Shown: positions 24,967 through 33,230 of the stretch, piece by piece
Layout of the letters: each line of letters begins with the position of its first letter
How positions within the stretch are numbered: the first letter of the stretch is position 1
Origin: Hyphomicrobiales bacterium
GTDB lineage: Bacteria > Pseudomonadota > Alphaproteobacteria > Rhizobiales > Rhizobiaceae
Direction: 5' to 3'
DNA: 40,314 nt
NCBI GenBank assembly: GCA_026400435.1
Contig: JAPLOZ010000009.1
Span: forward strand, 1-40,314
Notes under the pieces: generated by a model
Databases searched by the model: none
What the model was told of the DNA's origin: nothing
The model's input: the letters and a program-made list of their open reading frames with translations, nothing else
Position numbers and translations under genes: made by a program

Positions 24967-26006
24967 CAACGCTCCACTGGCCTTCCTGTTGACTGCCGGA
25001 CATGCAGCTCCGGCTTGATGAGTTCCTGCGAGGGACGCACCGATTGCCCCGACAGCTTGTCGAGCAGCGCACGCGCCGCCCTGCGGCCGACCTCGCGCTG
25101 CCCGTTCCAGACGGTTGTCAGCGCCGGCGTCGCGATCGCCGCCTCCTCGAGATCGTCATATCCCGTGACCGAAATGTCGAGACCGGGAACGAGGCCGGCG
25201 CGCGCGATGCCGTTCATCAGCCCGATCGCGACGAGATCGTTCCAGCAGCACGCCGCAGTCGGTCGGTCCTTGAGGGCCAGGAACTGGCTCGCGGCCTCGA
25301 AACCGGCCTGTTTCGTGCGCGGACCGGAGATCCGCCAGTGCGGCTGGATCTCGAGCCCGGCGGCGTTCATCGCGGTTACATAGCCCTGATACCGGTCGCG
25401 GCCAGTCGAGGTCTGGTCGGTACCGCCGATCATGGCGATCCGCCGATGCCCGAGCGAGATGAGGTGGTTGGTCGCCAGCCCGGTTCCATAGGCGTCGTCG
25501 CCGCGGAAAACCGGCACCTCCGCACCCTCGACTGTGCGGGCGATCAGCACGGCCGGAAGGCCGTTCTCCTCCGCCATCACTATGTCCTCGCGCGGGGTGC
25601 CGATGGCCGGCGACATGATCACGCCGTCAGCGCCAAGCTGCAGCAGCGTATCGATGAAGGTGCGCTGCTTTTCAAGCTGGTCGTAGTGATTGGAAAGGAT
25701 GAAGGTTTGCCGGCTGCGGTCGAGTTCGCTCTCGATCGACTTCAGTATCTCCGCAAAGAACGGATTCATGATGTCGTGCACCACGACGCCAACGATGCCG
25801 GAGCGCGACGTGCGCAGGCTGGCGGCGCGGCGGTTGTAGATGTAGCCGATCGCGCGGGCGTGGTCCTTGATGCGGTCGCGCGTTGCGTCAGCGACCAGCG
25901 GACTGTCGCGCAGCGCCAGCGAGACGGTTGCGGTCGAGACGCCCAGCGCATCGGCGATGGTCGATAGCTTGATCTTCTGCGCCAGCTTGGCCTCCCGGAC
26001 GGCCAC
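24966..26006 (-). CDS. LacI-family transcriptional regulator
   Basis: A 346-residue regulator. The helix-turn-helix is KLSTIADALGVSTATVSLAL (about 13-32) followed by hinge residues NRRAASLRTSRSGIVG. The effector domain has VVVHDIMNPFFAEILKSIES, NHLISLGHRRIAMIGG and SVTGYDDLEEAAIATPALTT, all typical. It should repress the 2-hydroxyacid dehydrogenase gene that overlaps its 3' end, plus itself, in response to a small metabolite. The only in-frame start is a GTG at 26006 with no Shine-Dalgarno, directly abutting the 15-bp palindrome at 26007-26021. A leaderless or very short-leader transcript is possible. Confidence 0.9.
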   Translation of the reverse strand: MAVREAKLAQKIKLSTIADALGVSTATVSLALRDSPLVADATRDRIKDHARAIGYIYNRRAASLRTSRSGIVGVVVHDIMNPFFAEILKSIESELDRSRQTFILSNHYDQLEKQRTFIDTLLQLGADGVIMSPAIGTPREDIVMAEENGLPAVLIARTVEGAEVPVFRGDDAYGTGLATNHLISLGHRRIAMIGGTDQTSTGRDRYQGYVTAMNAAGLEIQPHWRISGPRTKQAGFEAASQFLALKDRPTAACCWNDLVAIGLMNGIARAGLVPGLDISVTGYDDLEEAAIATPALTTVWNGQREVGRRAARALLDKLSGQSVRPSQELIKPELHVRQSTGRPVER

Positions 26007-26021
26007 TTTAAACAGTTTAAA
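26007..26021. promoter_or_regulatory. Palindromic operator candidate for the LacI-type regulator
   Basis: TTTAAAC A GTTTAAA is a perfect 7-1-7 inverted repeat immediately before the GTG start of the LacI gene. Its symmetry and size suit a LacI-family dimer, so autoregulation is the simplest reading. Binding by this protein is inferred. Confidence 0.6.
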
Positions 26022-26050
26022 TGCCGCTTATGCCATCGAATGCTACCCGG

Positions 26051-26995
26051 TCAAAGCTTTTTTGCCAGCGCTTCATCTTCCGCATTTGGGGCAGCGCTGT
26101 TGCGCAACCGCAGGCGGTGTTCGCGATGCACGATATATAGGCCGCTGGCGACGATTATGGCGGCGCCGACGATCGTCCAGATATCCGGCAACTGGCTGAA
26201 GATCAGCCAGCCGGCGGCGATCATCCAGACCATCTGGAGATAGGGATAGGGGGCAAGCGCCGACGCCGTGGCGATGCGGTAGGCGCGGATCAGGAACCAG
26301 TGCCCGATCGTGCCATAGACGCCGAGCGACAGCAGGATCAGCCAGTGCCAGGCATCCTGGGGCAGCGAGACAACTGAAAAAGGCAGCATCGGCAGGAGCA
26401 GAACCACCGGCGCCAGCGCCGCGTAGAGCAACAGGCTTTCGGGGGTTTCGGTTGCCGCCAGACGTCGCGTCATGATGACGTAGAGACAGTTCGAAAACAT
26501 TGCGCACAGCGCATAGAAATGCCCGATCGCAAAGACCCCGACGCCCGGCCGCGTGATGACCAGCACGCCGACGAAGCCGGTCAGGATCGCGAGCCAGCGC
26601 CGCCACCCTGCCCATTCGCCGAGCAGGGGGCCAGCAAGCGCCGTGATGACCATCGGGCCGAAGAAATAGATCGATGTAGCTTCCGCAAGCTGCAGCGTCT
26701 CCAGCGCCAGGAAATTGAAGATGGTCGAGCCGAACAGCAGCGCGCCCCTTAGGACGTGGGCCGGCAGATTGGCCGCGCGAAACCGGGCCGGCTGCCGCCA
26801 GCCGCGCAGCAGGAACAGGACCAGCACGACATGCGTTGCGAAGCGCATCCATGCGGCGAACAGCGGCGCAACGCCGGCGAGCACGATGTATTTGGCACTG
26901 GTGTCGAGGAAGGTGAAGAAGACGTAGACGGCGACCATGTACATGATCGCCGATGGCGGCGTTGCAAGTTCCGGCGCTGAGGGAGCTTTGGCCAA
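26051..26995 (-). CDS. DMT-superfamily transporter (EamA domains)
   Basis: A roughly 314-residue inner-membrane protein with about ten helices in two EamA repeats. Seen: YMVAVYVFFTFLDTSAKYIV, LRGALLFGSTIFNFLALETL, QLAEATSIYFFGPMVITALA and LGVYGTIGHWFLIRAYRIAT followed by ASALAPYPYLQMVWM in the second half. Such proteins export or take up small metabolites; the substrate is unknown. The start is uncertain: I chose the TTG at 26995 (product starting LAKAPSAPELATPP), the segment that looks like family N-termini. A TTG at 27094 adds 33 residues and an ATG at 26944 removes 17. It points away from the LacI gene's promoter region, whose 44-nt gap it ends in. Confidence 0.85.
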   Translation of the reverse strand: MAKAPSAPELATPPSAIMYMVAVYVFFTFLDTSAKYIVLAGVAPLFAAWMRFATHVVLVLFLLRGWRQPARFRAANLPAHVLRGALLFGSTIFNFLALETLQLAEATSIYFFGPMVITALAGPLLGEWAGWRRWLAILTGFVGVLVITRPGVGVFAIGHFYALCAMFSNCLYVIMTRRLAATETPESLLLYAALAPVVLLLPMLPFSVVSLPQDAWHWLILLSLGVYGTIGHWFLIRAYRIATASALAPYPYLQMVWMIAAGWLIFSQLPDIWTIVGAAIIVASGLYIVHREHRLRLRNSAAPNAEDEALAKKL

Positions 26996-27144
26996 GGCGG
27001 GACCGATCGTGCGATCCCCGCCTTTTGATGGATAGCGCGTGCAATCGCAACCGGCAAACTGCGGCGGCAGCCATGCAAAACTGCCCAGGCTCAATCCACA
27101 CGCTCAGTTGTAGGACGATGTCTCCTGGACCGCGACCGGATCGG

Positions 27145-27615
27145 CTATTCCTCACCGTCGAGGTCGTCGTCGAGCTCCGCAAGATCGCCGTTCGTCAGGT
27201 TCGCTTCGATGCGCGACAGCAGCTTGGCAAGCGTTTTCTGCTCCTTCTTGTCGAGCCCGCGCAGCGCCTGCTTTTCGGTCTTGCGCACCGACCTTTCGAT
27301 AGACTTGATCGTTTCGCGGCCAAGCTCCGTCAGCGAGATGTGCGCCTGTCGCGCATCCTGATCGGACGCCTTCTTCTCGAGAAAACCCTGCGCCTGCAGC
27401 CGATTGATGGTCTTGGTGATCGTCGGCGGGCGCACGCCGAGCCGGGCGGCGAGCTGGCCGGGCGTCTGCCCGTCATCATTGCTGAGCGCCAGCATGATCT
27501 GGTCCTGGCCGGCATAAAAGCCATGCGCCAGCAGCCGCGCGGCAAGCGCGGTTCTCGACAGGCGCGCCGCCGAATGCAGCCGGCTCATGGTAGCCCACTT
27601 GTTCGTCTTGGCCAT
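27145..27615 (-). CDS. MarR-family transcriptional regulator
   Basis: A 156-residue winged-helix protein. The DNA-binding core is GQTPGQLAARLGVRPPTITK followed by TINRLQAQGFLEKKASDQDARQA (the wing with the D-x-R-A pattern), then long C-terminal dimer helices and an acidic end (ELDDDLDGEE). MarR proteins usually repress a neighbouring transport or detoxification gene until a ligand binds. GGGGGTAAGC precedes the ATG. The gene is divergent from the CobW-type GTPase across 360 nt, and 50 nt upstream of the DMT transporter start region on the same strand, so that transporter is a natural candidate target. Confidence 0.88.
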   Translation of the reverse strand: MAKTNKWATMSRLHSAARLSRTALAARLLAHGFYAGQDQIMLALSNDDGQTPGQLAARLGVRPPTITKTINRLQAQGFLEKKASDQDARQAHISLTELGRETIKSIERSVRKTEKQALRGLDKKEQKTLAKLLSRIEANLTNGDLAELDDDLDGEE

Positions 27616-27975
27616 TGCTTACCCCCAAGTCACCGGCAACCGGCGCAGTCGCCGGAAGCAGGCATTCTGAAACCTGACCTCGAACGCTCGGGCGCGCCGG
27701 CTTGCGCTATAACCGTTTGCCGGCAAGCAAAAAGCGCTGCGGGATGCTAATGCCAGAGCGACATAACAGTTAGATGACAAACGAAACCGCGTCGTGCCGA
27801 AAAACGCGTCTGGCGCCGCCGCCGCTGCCCAACCGTTCGGGCGCAGGTCCGCCTGGAATATCCGGCAGCCGGACATGCGCGTTTGACGTAGCGGCGGCGC
27901 GGCATGCGCGCAAAGGGAGGTGCAAAACATGCGCCGTCCCCCTATATGAGGCGTCTCGAAAGCTGAGGCATCACC
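27616..27975. promoter_or_regulatory. Divergent intergenic region between marR and the CobW-type gene
   Basis: A 360-nt gap with no conserved long gene. It holds a 10-bp palindrome TTGCCGGCAA (27717-27726), a short inverted repeat TAAC-A-GTTA (27764-27772) and a strong AGGGAGG (27914-27920) in front of a six-codon reading frame (27929-27949). The palindromes are candidate MarR sites. I saw no recognisable Zur box. Promoters for both flanking genes are expected here but cannot be fixed by eye. Confidence 0.3.
27929..27949 (+). other. Six-codon upstream reading frame (possible leader peptide) before the CobW-type gene
   Basis: ATG at 27929 reads MRRPPI and stops at 27949, 26 nt before the CobW-type ATG. 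It has a better Shine-Dalgarno (AGGGAGG, 8 nt upstream) than the gene itself (GAGG). Two arginines and two prolines in a row could slow ribosomes. Whether it is translated is unknown. Confidence 0.3.
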
Positions 27976-29010
27976 ATGAGCGAAGCGCAGACCCAGATTC
28001 CCGTGACCGTGCTGACCGGCTATCTCGGCGCCGGCAAGACAACGCTGCTCAACAGGATTCTCTCCGAGAACCACGGCAAGCGCTACGCGGTGATCGTCAA
28101 CGAATTCGGTGAGATCGGAATCGACAACGACCTCATCGTGGAATCCGACGAGGAAATCTACGAGATGAACAACGGATGCGTGTGCTGCACGGTCCGCGGC
28201 GACCTTATTCGGGTCGTCGAGGGCCTGATGCGCCGGCCAGGCCGTTTCGATGCGATCGTCGTCGAAACCACCGGCCTTGCCGACCCGGCGCCCGTTGCCC
28301 AGACCTTTTTCATGGACGACGATGTTCGATCCAAGACGAAGCTCGACGCGGTGGTGGCGCTGGTCGACGCCAAGCACCTGCCACTGCGGCTGAAGGACTC
28401 CAGGGAAGCGGAGGACCAGATCGCGTTCGCCGACGTCGTGGTGCTCAACAAGACCGACCTTGTTACCCCTGACGAGTTGCGCGCCGTGGAAGCGACTGTC
28501 AGGGCGATCAATCCTTCCGCGAAAATCCATCGTACGCAGCGTTCTGGCGTCGATCTCACGGAAGTGCTCGACCGCGGCGCTTTCGACCTGAAGCGTGCGC
28601 TCGACAACGACCCGCATTTTCTGGACGGCGACGGCGATCACGCGCACGGCGATCACGGGCACGGCGACCAAGGGCATCACGATCACGCGCACGCCTCGCC
28701 GATCCACGACATCAGCGTCAAGTCGGTTTCGTTGCGCGGCGGCGAGATGGACCCGAAGAAGTTTTTCCCGTGGATCGAGAAGATCACGCAGATGGAAGGC
28801 CCCAACATCCTGCGCCTGAAGGGCATCATCGCGCTGAAGGACGACCCTGAGCGCTACGTGCTCCAGGGCGTTCACATGCTGATCGAGGGCGACCACCAGC
28901 GTCGCTGGAAAGACAACGAGAAGCACGAGAGCCGGCTGGTCTTCATCGGCCGGGATCTGGACGCCGACAGGCTCACGCGCAGCTTCGAAGCCTGCCAGGC
29001 GACCGCCTGA
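27976..29010 (+). CDS. CobW/COG0523-family GTP-dependent metallochaperone
   Basis: A 344-residue G3E GTPase. Walker A is GYLGAGKT (15-22), followed by the metal motif GCVCC (C68, C70, C71), [12 protein letters not shown] with the Walker B region (95-106), and the base-specificity motif NKTD (158-161). A histidine/aspartate-rich loop (about 219-239, with [10 protein letters not shown] and HHDHAHA) should bind a metal, likely zinc, before the C-terminal CobW_C domain. The family delivers metals to client enzymes, often under zinc limitation. It is not the cobalamin gene cobW itself, since no cobalamin genes are near. The ATG has GAGG 7 nt upstream. A WD40 gene follows at 100 nt, probably in the same transcript. 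Confidence 0.92.
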   Translation: MSEAQTQIPVTVLTGYLGAGKTTLLNRILSENHGKRYAVIVNEFGEIGIDNDLIVESDEEIYEMNNGCVCCTVRGDLIRVVEGLMRRPGRFDAIVVETTGLADPAPVAQTFFMDDDVRSKTKLDAVVALVDAKHLPLRLKDSREAEDQIAFADVVVLNKTDLVTPDELRAVEATVRAINPSAKIHRTQRSGVDLTEVLDRGAFDLKRALDNDPHFLDGDGDHAHGDHGHGDQGHHDHAHASPIHDISVKSVSLRGGEMDPKKFFPWIEKITQMEGPNILRLKGIIALKDDPERYVLQGVHMLIEGDHQRRWKDNEKHESRLVFIGRDLDADRLTRSFEACQATA

Positions 29011-29110
29011 CCGCCGGCCGGCTGTAGCCTTCCCCGGCAAAGATCGCGGTTGAAAAGGCCGGCGTTTTGCGCAACGACGGCCGGACCAAGCCGCTGGAAC
29101 CTGCCTGCCC

Positions 29111-30082
29111 ATGCCGACCGTCGCTCCACTCGATCTTGATGGCCATTGCATCGCCGCCGTATTTCTCGGCGGCGTGCCGCATTTCGCGCTGGCCGACGGC
29201 GCCATCCATCGCCTCGACCACGGCCACAAGACGCTCCGCGTTCATGACGGGCTACTTTCGGCCACGCTCGACCTGACGAAATCGCGCCTCATAACCGGAG
29301 GCGAGGACGGCAAGGTCTGCTCCAGCGCCGGCGAGACAAGCGAGATCCTCGCCGAAGCCGGCCGCAAGTGGATCACAAGTGTCGCGTCTGGACCGCAAGG
29401 GGCCGTCGCCTATGCGACGGGCCGCACGGCATTCGTCCGCTTCGCCGACGGCAAGACCAGGGAATTCCAGCATCCGCGCTCGGTCGAGGGTCTGGCGTTC
29501 TCGCCCAAGGGCATGCGCTTCGCCGTTGCGCGCTACAACGGCGTCACACTCCATTTTCCTGCCACTGAAGGTAAGCCCGCGGAACTCGAATGGGCAGGCG
29601 CGCACACAGCGGTCACGTTCTCGCCCGACGGCAATTTCGTCGTCACGGCCATGCAGGAAAACGCGCTGCACGGCTGGAAGCTCGCCGACGGCAAGCACAT
29701 GCGCATGACGGGCTATCCGGCCAAAGTCAAAAGCCTCTCCTGGAGCGCCAAGGGCAAGTGGCTGGCGAGCTCGGGCTCGCCGGGCGCGGTCGTCTGGCCC
29801 TTCCAGGCAAAGGACGGCCCCATGGGCAAGGCGCCACTGGAGCTCGGCACGCGCGGCGACGCAATGGTGACGTGCGTTGCCTGCCACCCGACGCAGGATG
29901 TGACGGCCATCGGCTACAATGACGGGATGATCATGGCCGTACGTTTCGCCGACACCAAGGAAGTCCTGCTGCGCCGGCCCGGCAAGGGCGCCGTGACCGC
30001 GATGATGTGGGACGACGAGGAGCGCCGCATCGTGTTCGGCAGCGACGCCGGCGACTGCGGCGTCGTCGACATATCAGGCTGA
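29111..30082 (+). CDS. WD40 repeat protein
   Basis: A 323-residue protein made of about six to seven beta-propeller blades. Typical repeat endings are seen: LTKSRLITGGEDGKVCSS, VEGLAFSPKGMRFAVARYNG, TAVTFSPDGNFVVTAMQENA, VKSLSWSAKGKWLASSGSPG and CHPTQDVTAIGYNDGMI. Blades are shorter and less regular than in eukaryotic proteins. There is no signal peptide, so it is cytoplasmic. Propellers act as docking platforms; the partner here may be the preceding metallochaperone, since the two are adjacent on one strand. The ATG has no good Shine-Dalgarno. It converges on the hydrolase gene at a stem-loop. Confidence 0.85.
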   Translation: MPTVAPLDLDGHCIAAVFLGGVPHFALADGAIHRLDHGHKTLRVHDGLLSATLDLTKSRLITGGEDGKVCSSAGETSEILAEAGRKWITSVASGPQGAVAYATGRTAFVRFADGKTREFQHPRSVEGLAFSPKGMRFAVARYNGVTLHFPATEGKPAELEWAGAHTAVTFSPDGNFVVTAMQENALHGWKLADGKHMRMTGYPAKVKSLSWSAKGKWLASSGSPGAVVWPFQAKDGPMGKAPLELGTRGDAMVTCVACHPTQDVTAIGYNDGMIMAVRFADTKEVLLRRPGKGAVTAMMWDDEERRIVFGSDAGDCGVVDISG

Positions 30083-30088
30083 TCGATC

Positions 30089-30114
30089 ACTTCAGGCAGC
30101 GGCTCGCCTGAAGT
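30089..30114. terminator. Stem-loop between convergent WD40 and hydrolase genes
   Basis: ACTTCAGGC (30089-30097) and GCCTGAAGT (30106-30114) give a perfect 9-bp stem with an 8-base loop, 6 nt after the WD40 stop. The T tract is weak, so it may act as a partial or bidirectional terminator. Confidence 0.6.
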
Positions 30115-30139
30115 TCCTCGCCCGCCCACCAGCCGTCCG

Positions 30140-31054
30140 CTACTTGAGAAATTCGGTTACGGCCGCCACGGTGGCTTGCGGATTCTCCTCCATGATCCAG
30201 TGCCCTGAAGCCGGTATGACGCCTTCGGTGACATTTTCGGCGGCAAACCGCATAACGGCCGCCATCTGCAATCCGAACGATTTTTCGCCGCCGAGGGCAA
30301 GAACTGGCATCTTGAGCTTGCCATTCGCGGCGAGGAAAGCCTGGTTGTCGAGGGCGTCCTGGTCGAAAGCCGCGAACTGGGCAAATCCCGAGTGCATTGC
30401 GCCGGGCAGCGCGTAGAAGGCGGCATAGTGCTCGCGGGAGGCCTCATCGAAGCGTGACGGATCGGCCGAGAAGTCATTCCAGAACCTGTCGAGGTATATT
30501 CGCTCGCGGCCCGCGACGAGACGCTCCATGTCCGGGCCTCCGAATCTGAAATGCCACAGAAGCGGATTCTTGAGGATCTCCTCCCACGGCCCCACACCTG
30601 GCACCGGCGCGTCGATCAGCACGAACCTCGAAACCTGGTCTGGGTGCTGTATCGCGAAAGCGAAGCCTACCATGTTGCCGATATCATGCGTGACGAGGTC
30701 GACGCTTTTGACGTCGAGGACACGCAGGACGTCCTCCATGTCGGCGGCTTGTGTCTTTTTATCGTATCCGCCCTCGGGATGTGACGACAGGCCCATGCCA
30801 CGCAGGTCGGGCACGATGACGGTATGATCTTTAGCCATTTCTGCAGCGAGCGGTTCCCACATGTCGCCTGTCTCGCCGTAGCCGTGCAGCAGCAGAACCG
30901 CGGGTCCGCTGCCGCCGACCCGCACGTGGATGGTTGCGCCGTCGGTCGTGACCTCGCGCGCCTGGAAGGTTGCGGGGTATGGCTTGACCTCTGCCGTTCC
31001 CGTCTGCGTCGCCGCCAGCAAAACCATCGTGCACATGGCAACCCGCTTCAACAC
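30140..31054 (-). CDS. Exported alpha/beta hydrolase, Cif-like epoxide hydrolase family
   Basis: A 304-residue protein with a signal peptide (cut near GTAE, residue 21), so periplasmic or secreted. The fold marks are the oxyanion HGYG (57-60), nucleophile D124 in VTHDIGN, and H285 in SGHWIMEE; D148 lies in IDAPVPG, where Pseudomonas Cif has Glu. H168 in LLWHFRF matches the ring-opening histidine. The aspartate nucleophile points to epoxide or haloacid hydrolysis rather than ester cleavage. The region equivalent to Cif's active-site tyrosine reads SGFAQFAAF and has no tyrosine. The GTG at 31054 has AGGAG 8 nt upstream. It is divergent from a TetR gene, like cif and cifR. Confidence 0.8.
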   Translation of the reverse strand: MLKRVAMCTMVLLAATQTGTAEVKPYPATFQAREVTTDGATIHVRVGGSGPAVLLLHGYGETGDMWEPLAAEMAKDHTVIVPDLRGMGLSSHPEGGYDKKTQAADMEDVLRVLDVKSVDLVTHDIGNMVGFAFAIQHPDQVSRFVLIDAPVPGVGPWEEILKNPLLWHFRFGGPDMERLVAGRERIYLDRFWNDFSADPSRFDEASREHYAAFYALPGAMHSGFAQFAAFDQDALDNQAFLAANGKLKMPVLALGGEKSFGLQMAAVMRFAAENVTEGVIPASGHWIMEENPQATVAAVTEFLK

Positions 31055-31071
31055 TGCTTGCTCTCCTTTAA

Positions 31072-31087
31072 TGTATCGATCAGTATA
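31072..31087. promoter_or_regulatory. TetR-type operator candidate, hydrolase-proximal
   Basis: TGTATCGATCAGTATA matches the second site at 31123-31138 at 12 of 16 positions and is an imperfect palindrome. It lies 18 nt before the hydrolase start, so a bound repressor would block that promoter or its transcript start. Confidence 0.55.
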
Positions 31088-31122
31088 TAAAGAGGCAGGT
31101 CGGCTGGCGCGTCAAGCACTTA

Positions 31123-31138
31123 TGTACCGACCAATATA
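31123..31138. promoter_or_regulatory. TetR-type operator candidate, regulator-proximal
   Basis: TGTACCGACCAATATA is the second copy of the element, 51 bases (about five helical turns) from the first and 13 nt before the TetR ATG. The left half TGTACCGA is the half-site seen in NemR-like operators. Autoregulation is the inference. Confidence 0.55.
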
Positions 31139-31151
31139 GAAAGATGCCCTC

Positions 31152-31745
31152 ATGCCGATAGGCAGGCCACGTGAATTCGATACCGAGACGGCGCTCGTCG
31201 CGGCGATGAGGCTATTCTGGCGCAAGGGCTACGATGGCACCACACTGTCAGACCTGACCGAAGCGCTGGGCATCACCCGGCCGAGCCTCTATGCGGCCTT
31301 CGGGAACAAGGAAGCGCTGTTTGTGAAGGCGCTCGACCGCTATGACCGGGAGACAGCCCGTTTTACAGAGCCCGCGTTGAAAGCACCCACTGCGCGCGCG
31401 CTCGCCGAACACTTGATCTATGGCGCATGTGCATTCCACTGCGAGGCAGACAACCCGCCGGGTTGTCTGATGGTCCATGGCGCGCTGATCGGCGGTGACG
31501 CCAACGCCTCGGTCCGCAAGGAAACGAACCTGCGACGCGCGTTTTTGACGGAGCGGATCGCGGAGCGTTTGGCGCGCGCGCGCGCCGAAGGCGATTTGCC
31601 AGAAGATGCCGATACGGATGCCCTGGCAGGATATCTGGTGACAATACTGCGTGGTATCGCCGTCGAAGCAGCCAGCGGCGGGCAACCCGATGATCTGCGC
31701 CGTATCGCCGAAGTCGCGATGACGGCATGGCCTTCCGATCGGTAG
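31152..31745 (+). CDS. TetR/AcrR-family transcriptional regulator
   Basis: A 197-residue regulator. The N-terminal helix-turn-helix is seen as TALVAAMRLFWRKGYDGTTL followed by SDLTEALGITRPSLYAAFGNKEALFVKAL (about 13-61). The ligand domain has GACAFHCEADNPPGCLMVHG, with two cysteines in the AcrR C-terminal region, as in several regulators that sense electrophiles. It most likely represses the divergent exported hydrolase and itself through the two sites in the 97-nt gap. It parallels Pseudomonas CifR, which senses epoxides; ligand identity here is inference. The class-III aminotransferase starts 91 nt downstream on the same strand. Confidence 0.9.
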   Translation: MPIGRPREFDTETALVAAMRLFWRKGYDGTTLSDLTEALGITRPSLYAAFGNKEALFVKALDRYDRETARFTEPALKAPTARALAEHLIYGACAFHCEADNPPGCLMVHGALIGGDANASVRKETNLRRAFLTERIAERLARARAEGDLPEDADTDALAGYLVTILRGIAVEAASGGQPDDLRRIAEVAMTAWPSDR

Positions 31746-31836
31746 CCTTGCGGGCGAACCCGGTCGAGTGAGGTTCCACCCGATTGCGGCCAGCGCCGCC
31801 ACCCGCTAGGAACAGCAGTCCTTTCTGAGCCGCATC

Positions 31837-33210
31837 ATGACCTCAACGCAAGACATCCAGGGCGGCATTGCCCTCGCCCGCATCAAGAAACTGCGTGACG
31901 CCGAGGCCGCCGCCTTCAGGCAGGCGCGCCCCAAATCCCAAGCCGCCTTCGGCAAGGGCATCGCAGGATTTTTCGGCGGCGTGCCGATGCACTGGATGAG
32001 CGACTGGCCGACACCGTTCCCCATCGTCGTCGACCGCGCGAAGGGCGCGAGCATTGTCGACATCGACGGTATCAGGCTCGACGATTTCTGCCTCGGCGAT
32101 ACCGGCTCGATGTTCGGCCATTCGCCGCCGCCTGTGGCGCGCGCCATCCGGCGCCAGGCTGGCCGCGGGCTCACCTACATGCTGCCGGACGAAGATGCTC
32201 TGGTTCTCGGCCGCCTGCTTTCCAAACGCTTCGGCCTGCCGGAGTGGCAGATCGCCACCACCGCAACCGATGCCAACCGCTTCGCCCTGCGCATGGCGCG
32301 CGCCGTGACGAACCGGCCGAAGATACTCGTCTTCAACGGCTGCTATCATGGCTCGGTGGACGAGACGATGGTGAGGCTCATCAACGGCAAGCCAGCAAAC
32401 AGGCCTGGGCTCGCCGGCGAATTCCGCAACCTTGCCGGCGAAACGCAGGTCATTGAATTCAACGACCTCGCGGCGCTCGAACAGGCGCTTGCCGGCAATG
32501 ATGTCGCCTGCGTCATCACCGAGCCGGTGCTGACAAATTCCTGCATGGTCCTTCCGGATCCGGGCTTCCATGCCGCACTGCGGCGCATCACCCGCAAGAC
32601 CGGCACGCTGCTTCTGATCGACGAGACCCACACAATCTCGACCAGTCCCGGCGGCTATACCGCGCGCCATGGCCTGAAACCGGATCTCTTCGTGCTCGGC
32701 AAGCCGGTCGCCGGCGGGGTGCCAGCAAGCGTCTGGGGAATGAGCGCCGCATTCGCGCGACGCTACCGCGCCTACATCGCCAGCAAGGAACCCGGCTATT
32801 CGGGGATGGGGACCACTTTGTCGGCAAACCCGCTCCAGTTCGCGGCCATGCGCGCAACGCTTGAGGAAGTTATGACGGAGGCGAACTACGCCCACATGGA
32901 GCAACAGGCCAAACGGCTCGAAGCCGGGCTTTCGGCGGGCATAGCCGCGCACCGGCTGCCCTGGCACGTCGCAAGGGTCGGGGCTCGCGTCGAGTTCATC
33001 TGCGCGCTGGGTCCGCTGCGAAACGGCGGCGAGGCCGAGGCCGCCCATGCACCCGCGCTTGAGGCCGCCATCCACGTCGCTCTGGTCAACCGCGGCGTGC
33101 TGATTGCACCGTTCCACAACATGATGCTGATCTCGCCCGCGACCACCGGGCGGCAGGTCGATCGCCTCGTCGGCGCGTTCGGCAAGGTTGCAGCGCTGCT
33201 TGCGGCGTGA
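31837..33210 (+). CDS. Class-III PLP aminotransferase, glutamate-1-semialdehyde aminomutase-like
   Basis: A 457-residue PLP enzyme. Seen: DIDGIRLDDFCLGDTGSMFG, TATDANRFALRMARAVTNRP, VFNGCYHGSVDETM, the PLP-contacting acid in LLLIDETHTISTSPGGY, and the Schiff-base lysine in LFVLGKPVAGGVPASVWG. The pattern is closest to glutamate-1-semialdehyde-type enzymes, but it is not the heme gene hemL: the neighbour is a glutamine-synthetase-family ligase, and T-A-T-D replaces the usual S-G-T-E contact. It probably transaminates a small amino substrate such as a diamine or amino acid; that is inference. The start has only a weak ribosome site. A REP-like palindrome and 81 nt separate it from the ligase, still likely one operon. 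Confidence 0.82.
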   Translation: MTSTQDIQGGIALARIKKLRDAEAAAFRQARPKSQAAFGKGIAGFFGGVPMHWMSDWPTPFPIVVDRAKGASIVDIDGIRLDDFCLGDTGSMFGHSPPPVARAIRRQAGRGLTYMLPDEDALVLGRLLSKRFGLPEWQIATTATDANRFALRMARAVTNRPKILVFNGCYHGSVDETMVRLINGKPANRPGLAGEFRNLAGETQVIEFNDLAALEQALAGNDVACVITEPVLTNSCMVLPDPGFHAALRRITRKTGTLLLIDETHTISTSPGGYTARHGLKPDLFVLGKPVAGGVPASVWGMSAAFARRYRAYIASKEPGYSGMGTTLSANPLQFAAMRATLEEVMTEANYAHMEQQAKRLEAGLSAGIAAHRLPWHVARVGARVEFICALGPLRNGGEAEAAHAPALEAAIHVALVNRGVLIAPFHNMMLISPATTGRQVDRLVGAFGKVAALLAA

Positions 33211-33230
33211 GAGAAGCGCCGCGAACTCAA

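Noticed and set aside
27976..29010. Calling the GTPase the cobalamin gene cobW
   Set aside because: No cobalamin genes are near, and the His-rich loop with a WD40 neighbour fits the wider COG0523 metal-chaperone family.
27619..29229. Minus-strand frame of 536 codons
   Set aside because: Antisense to the CobW-type GTPase; the GxxGxGKT, CxCC and NKTD motifs prove the plus-strand gene.
31837..33210. Calling the aminotransferase hemL
   Set aside because: It lacks the usual GSAM substrate contact and sits beside a GS-family ligase, not with heme genes.
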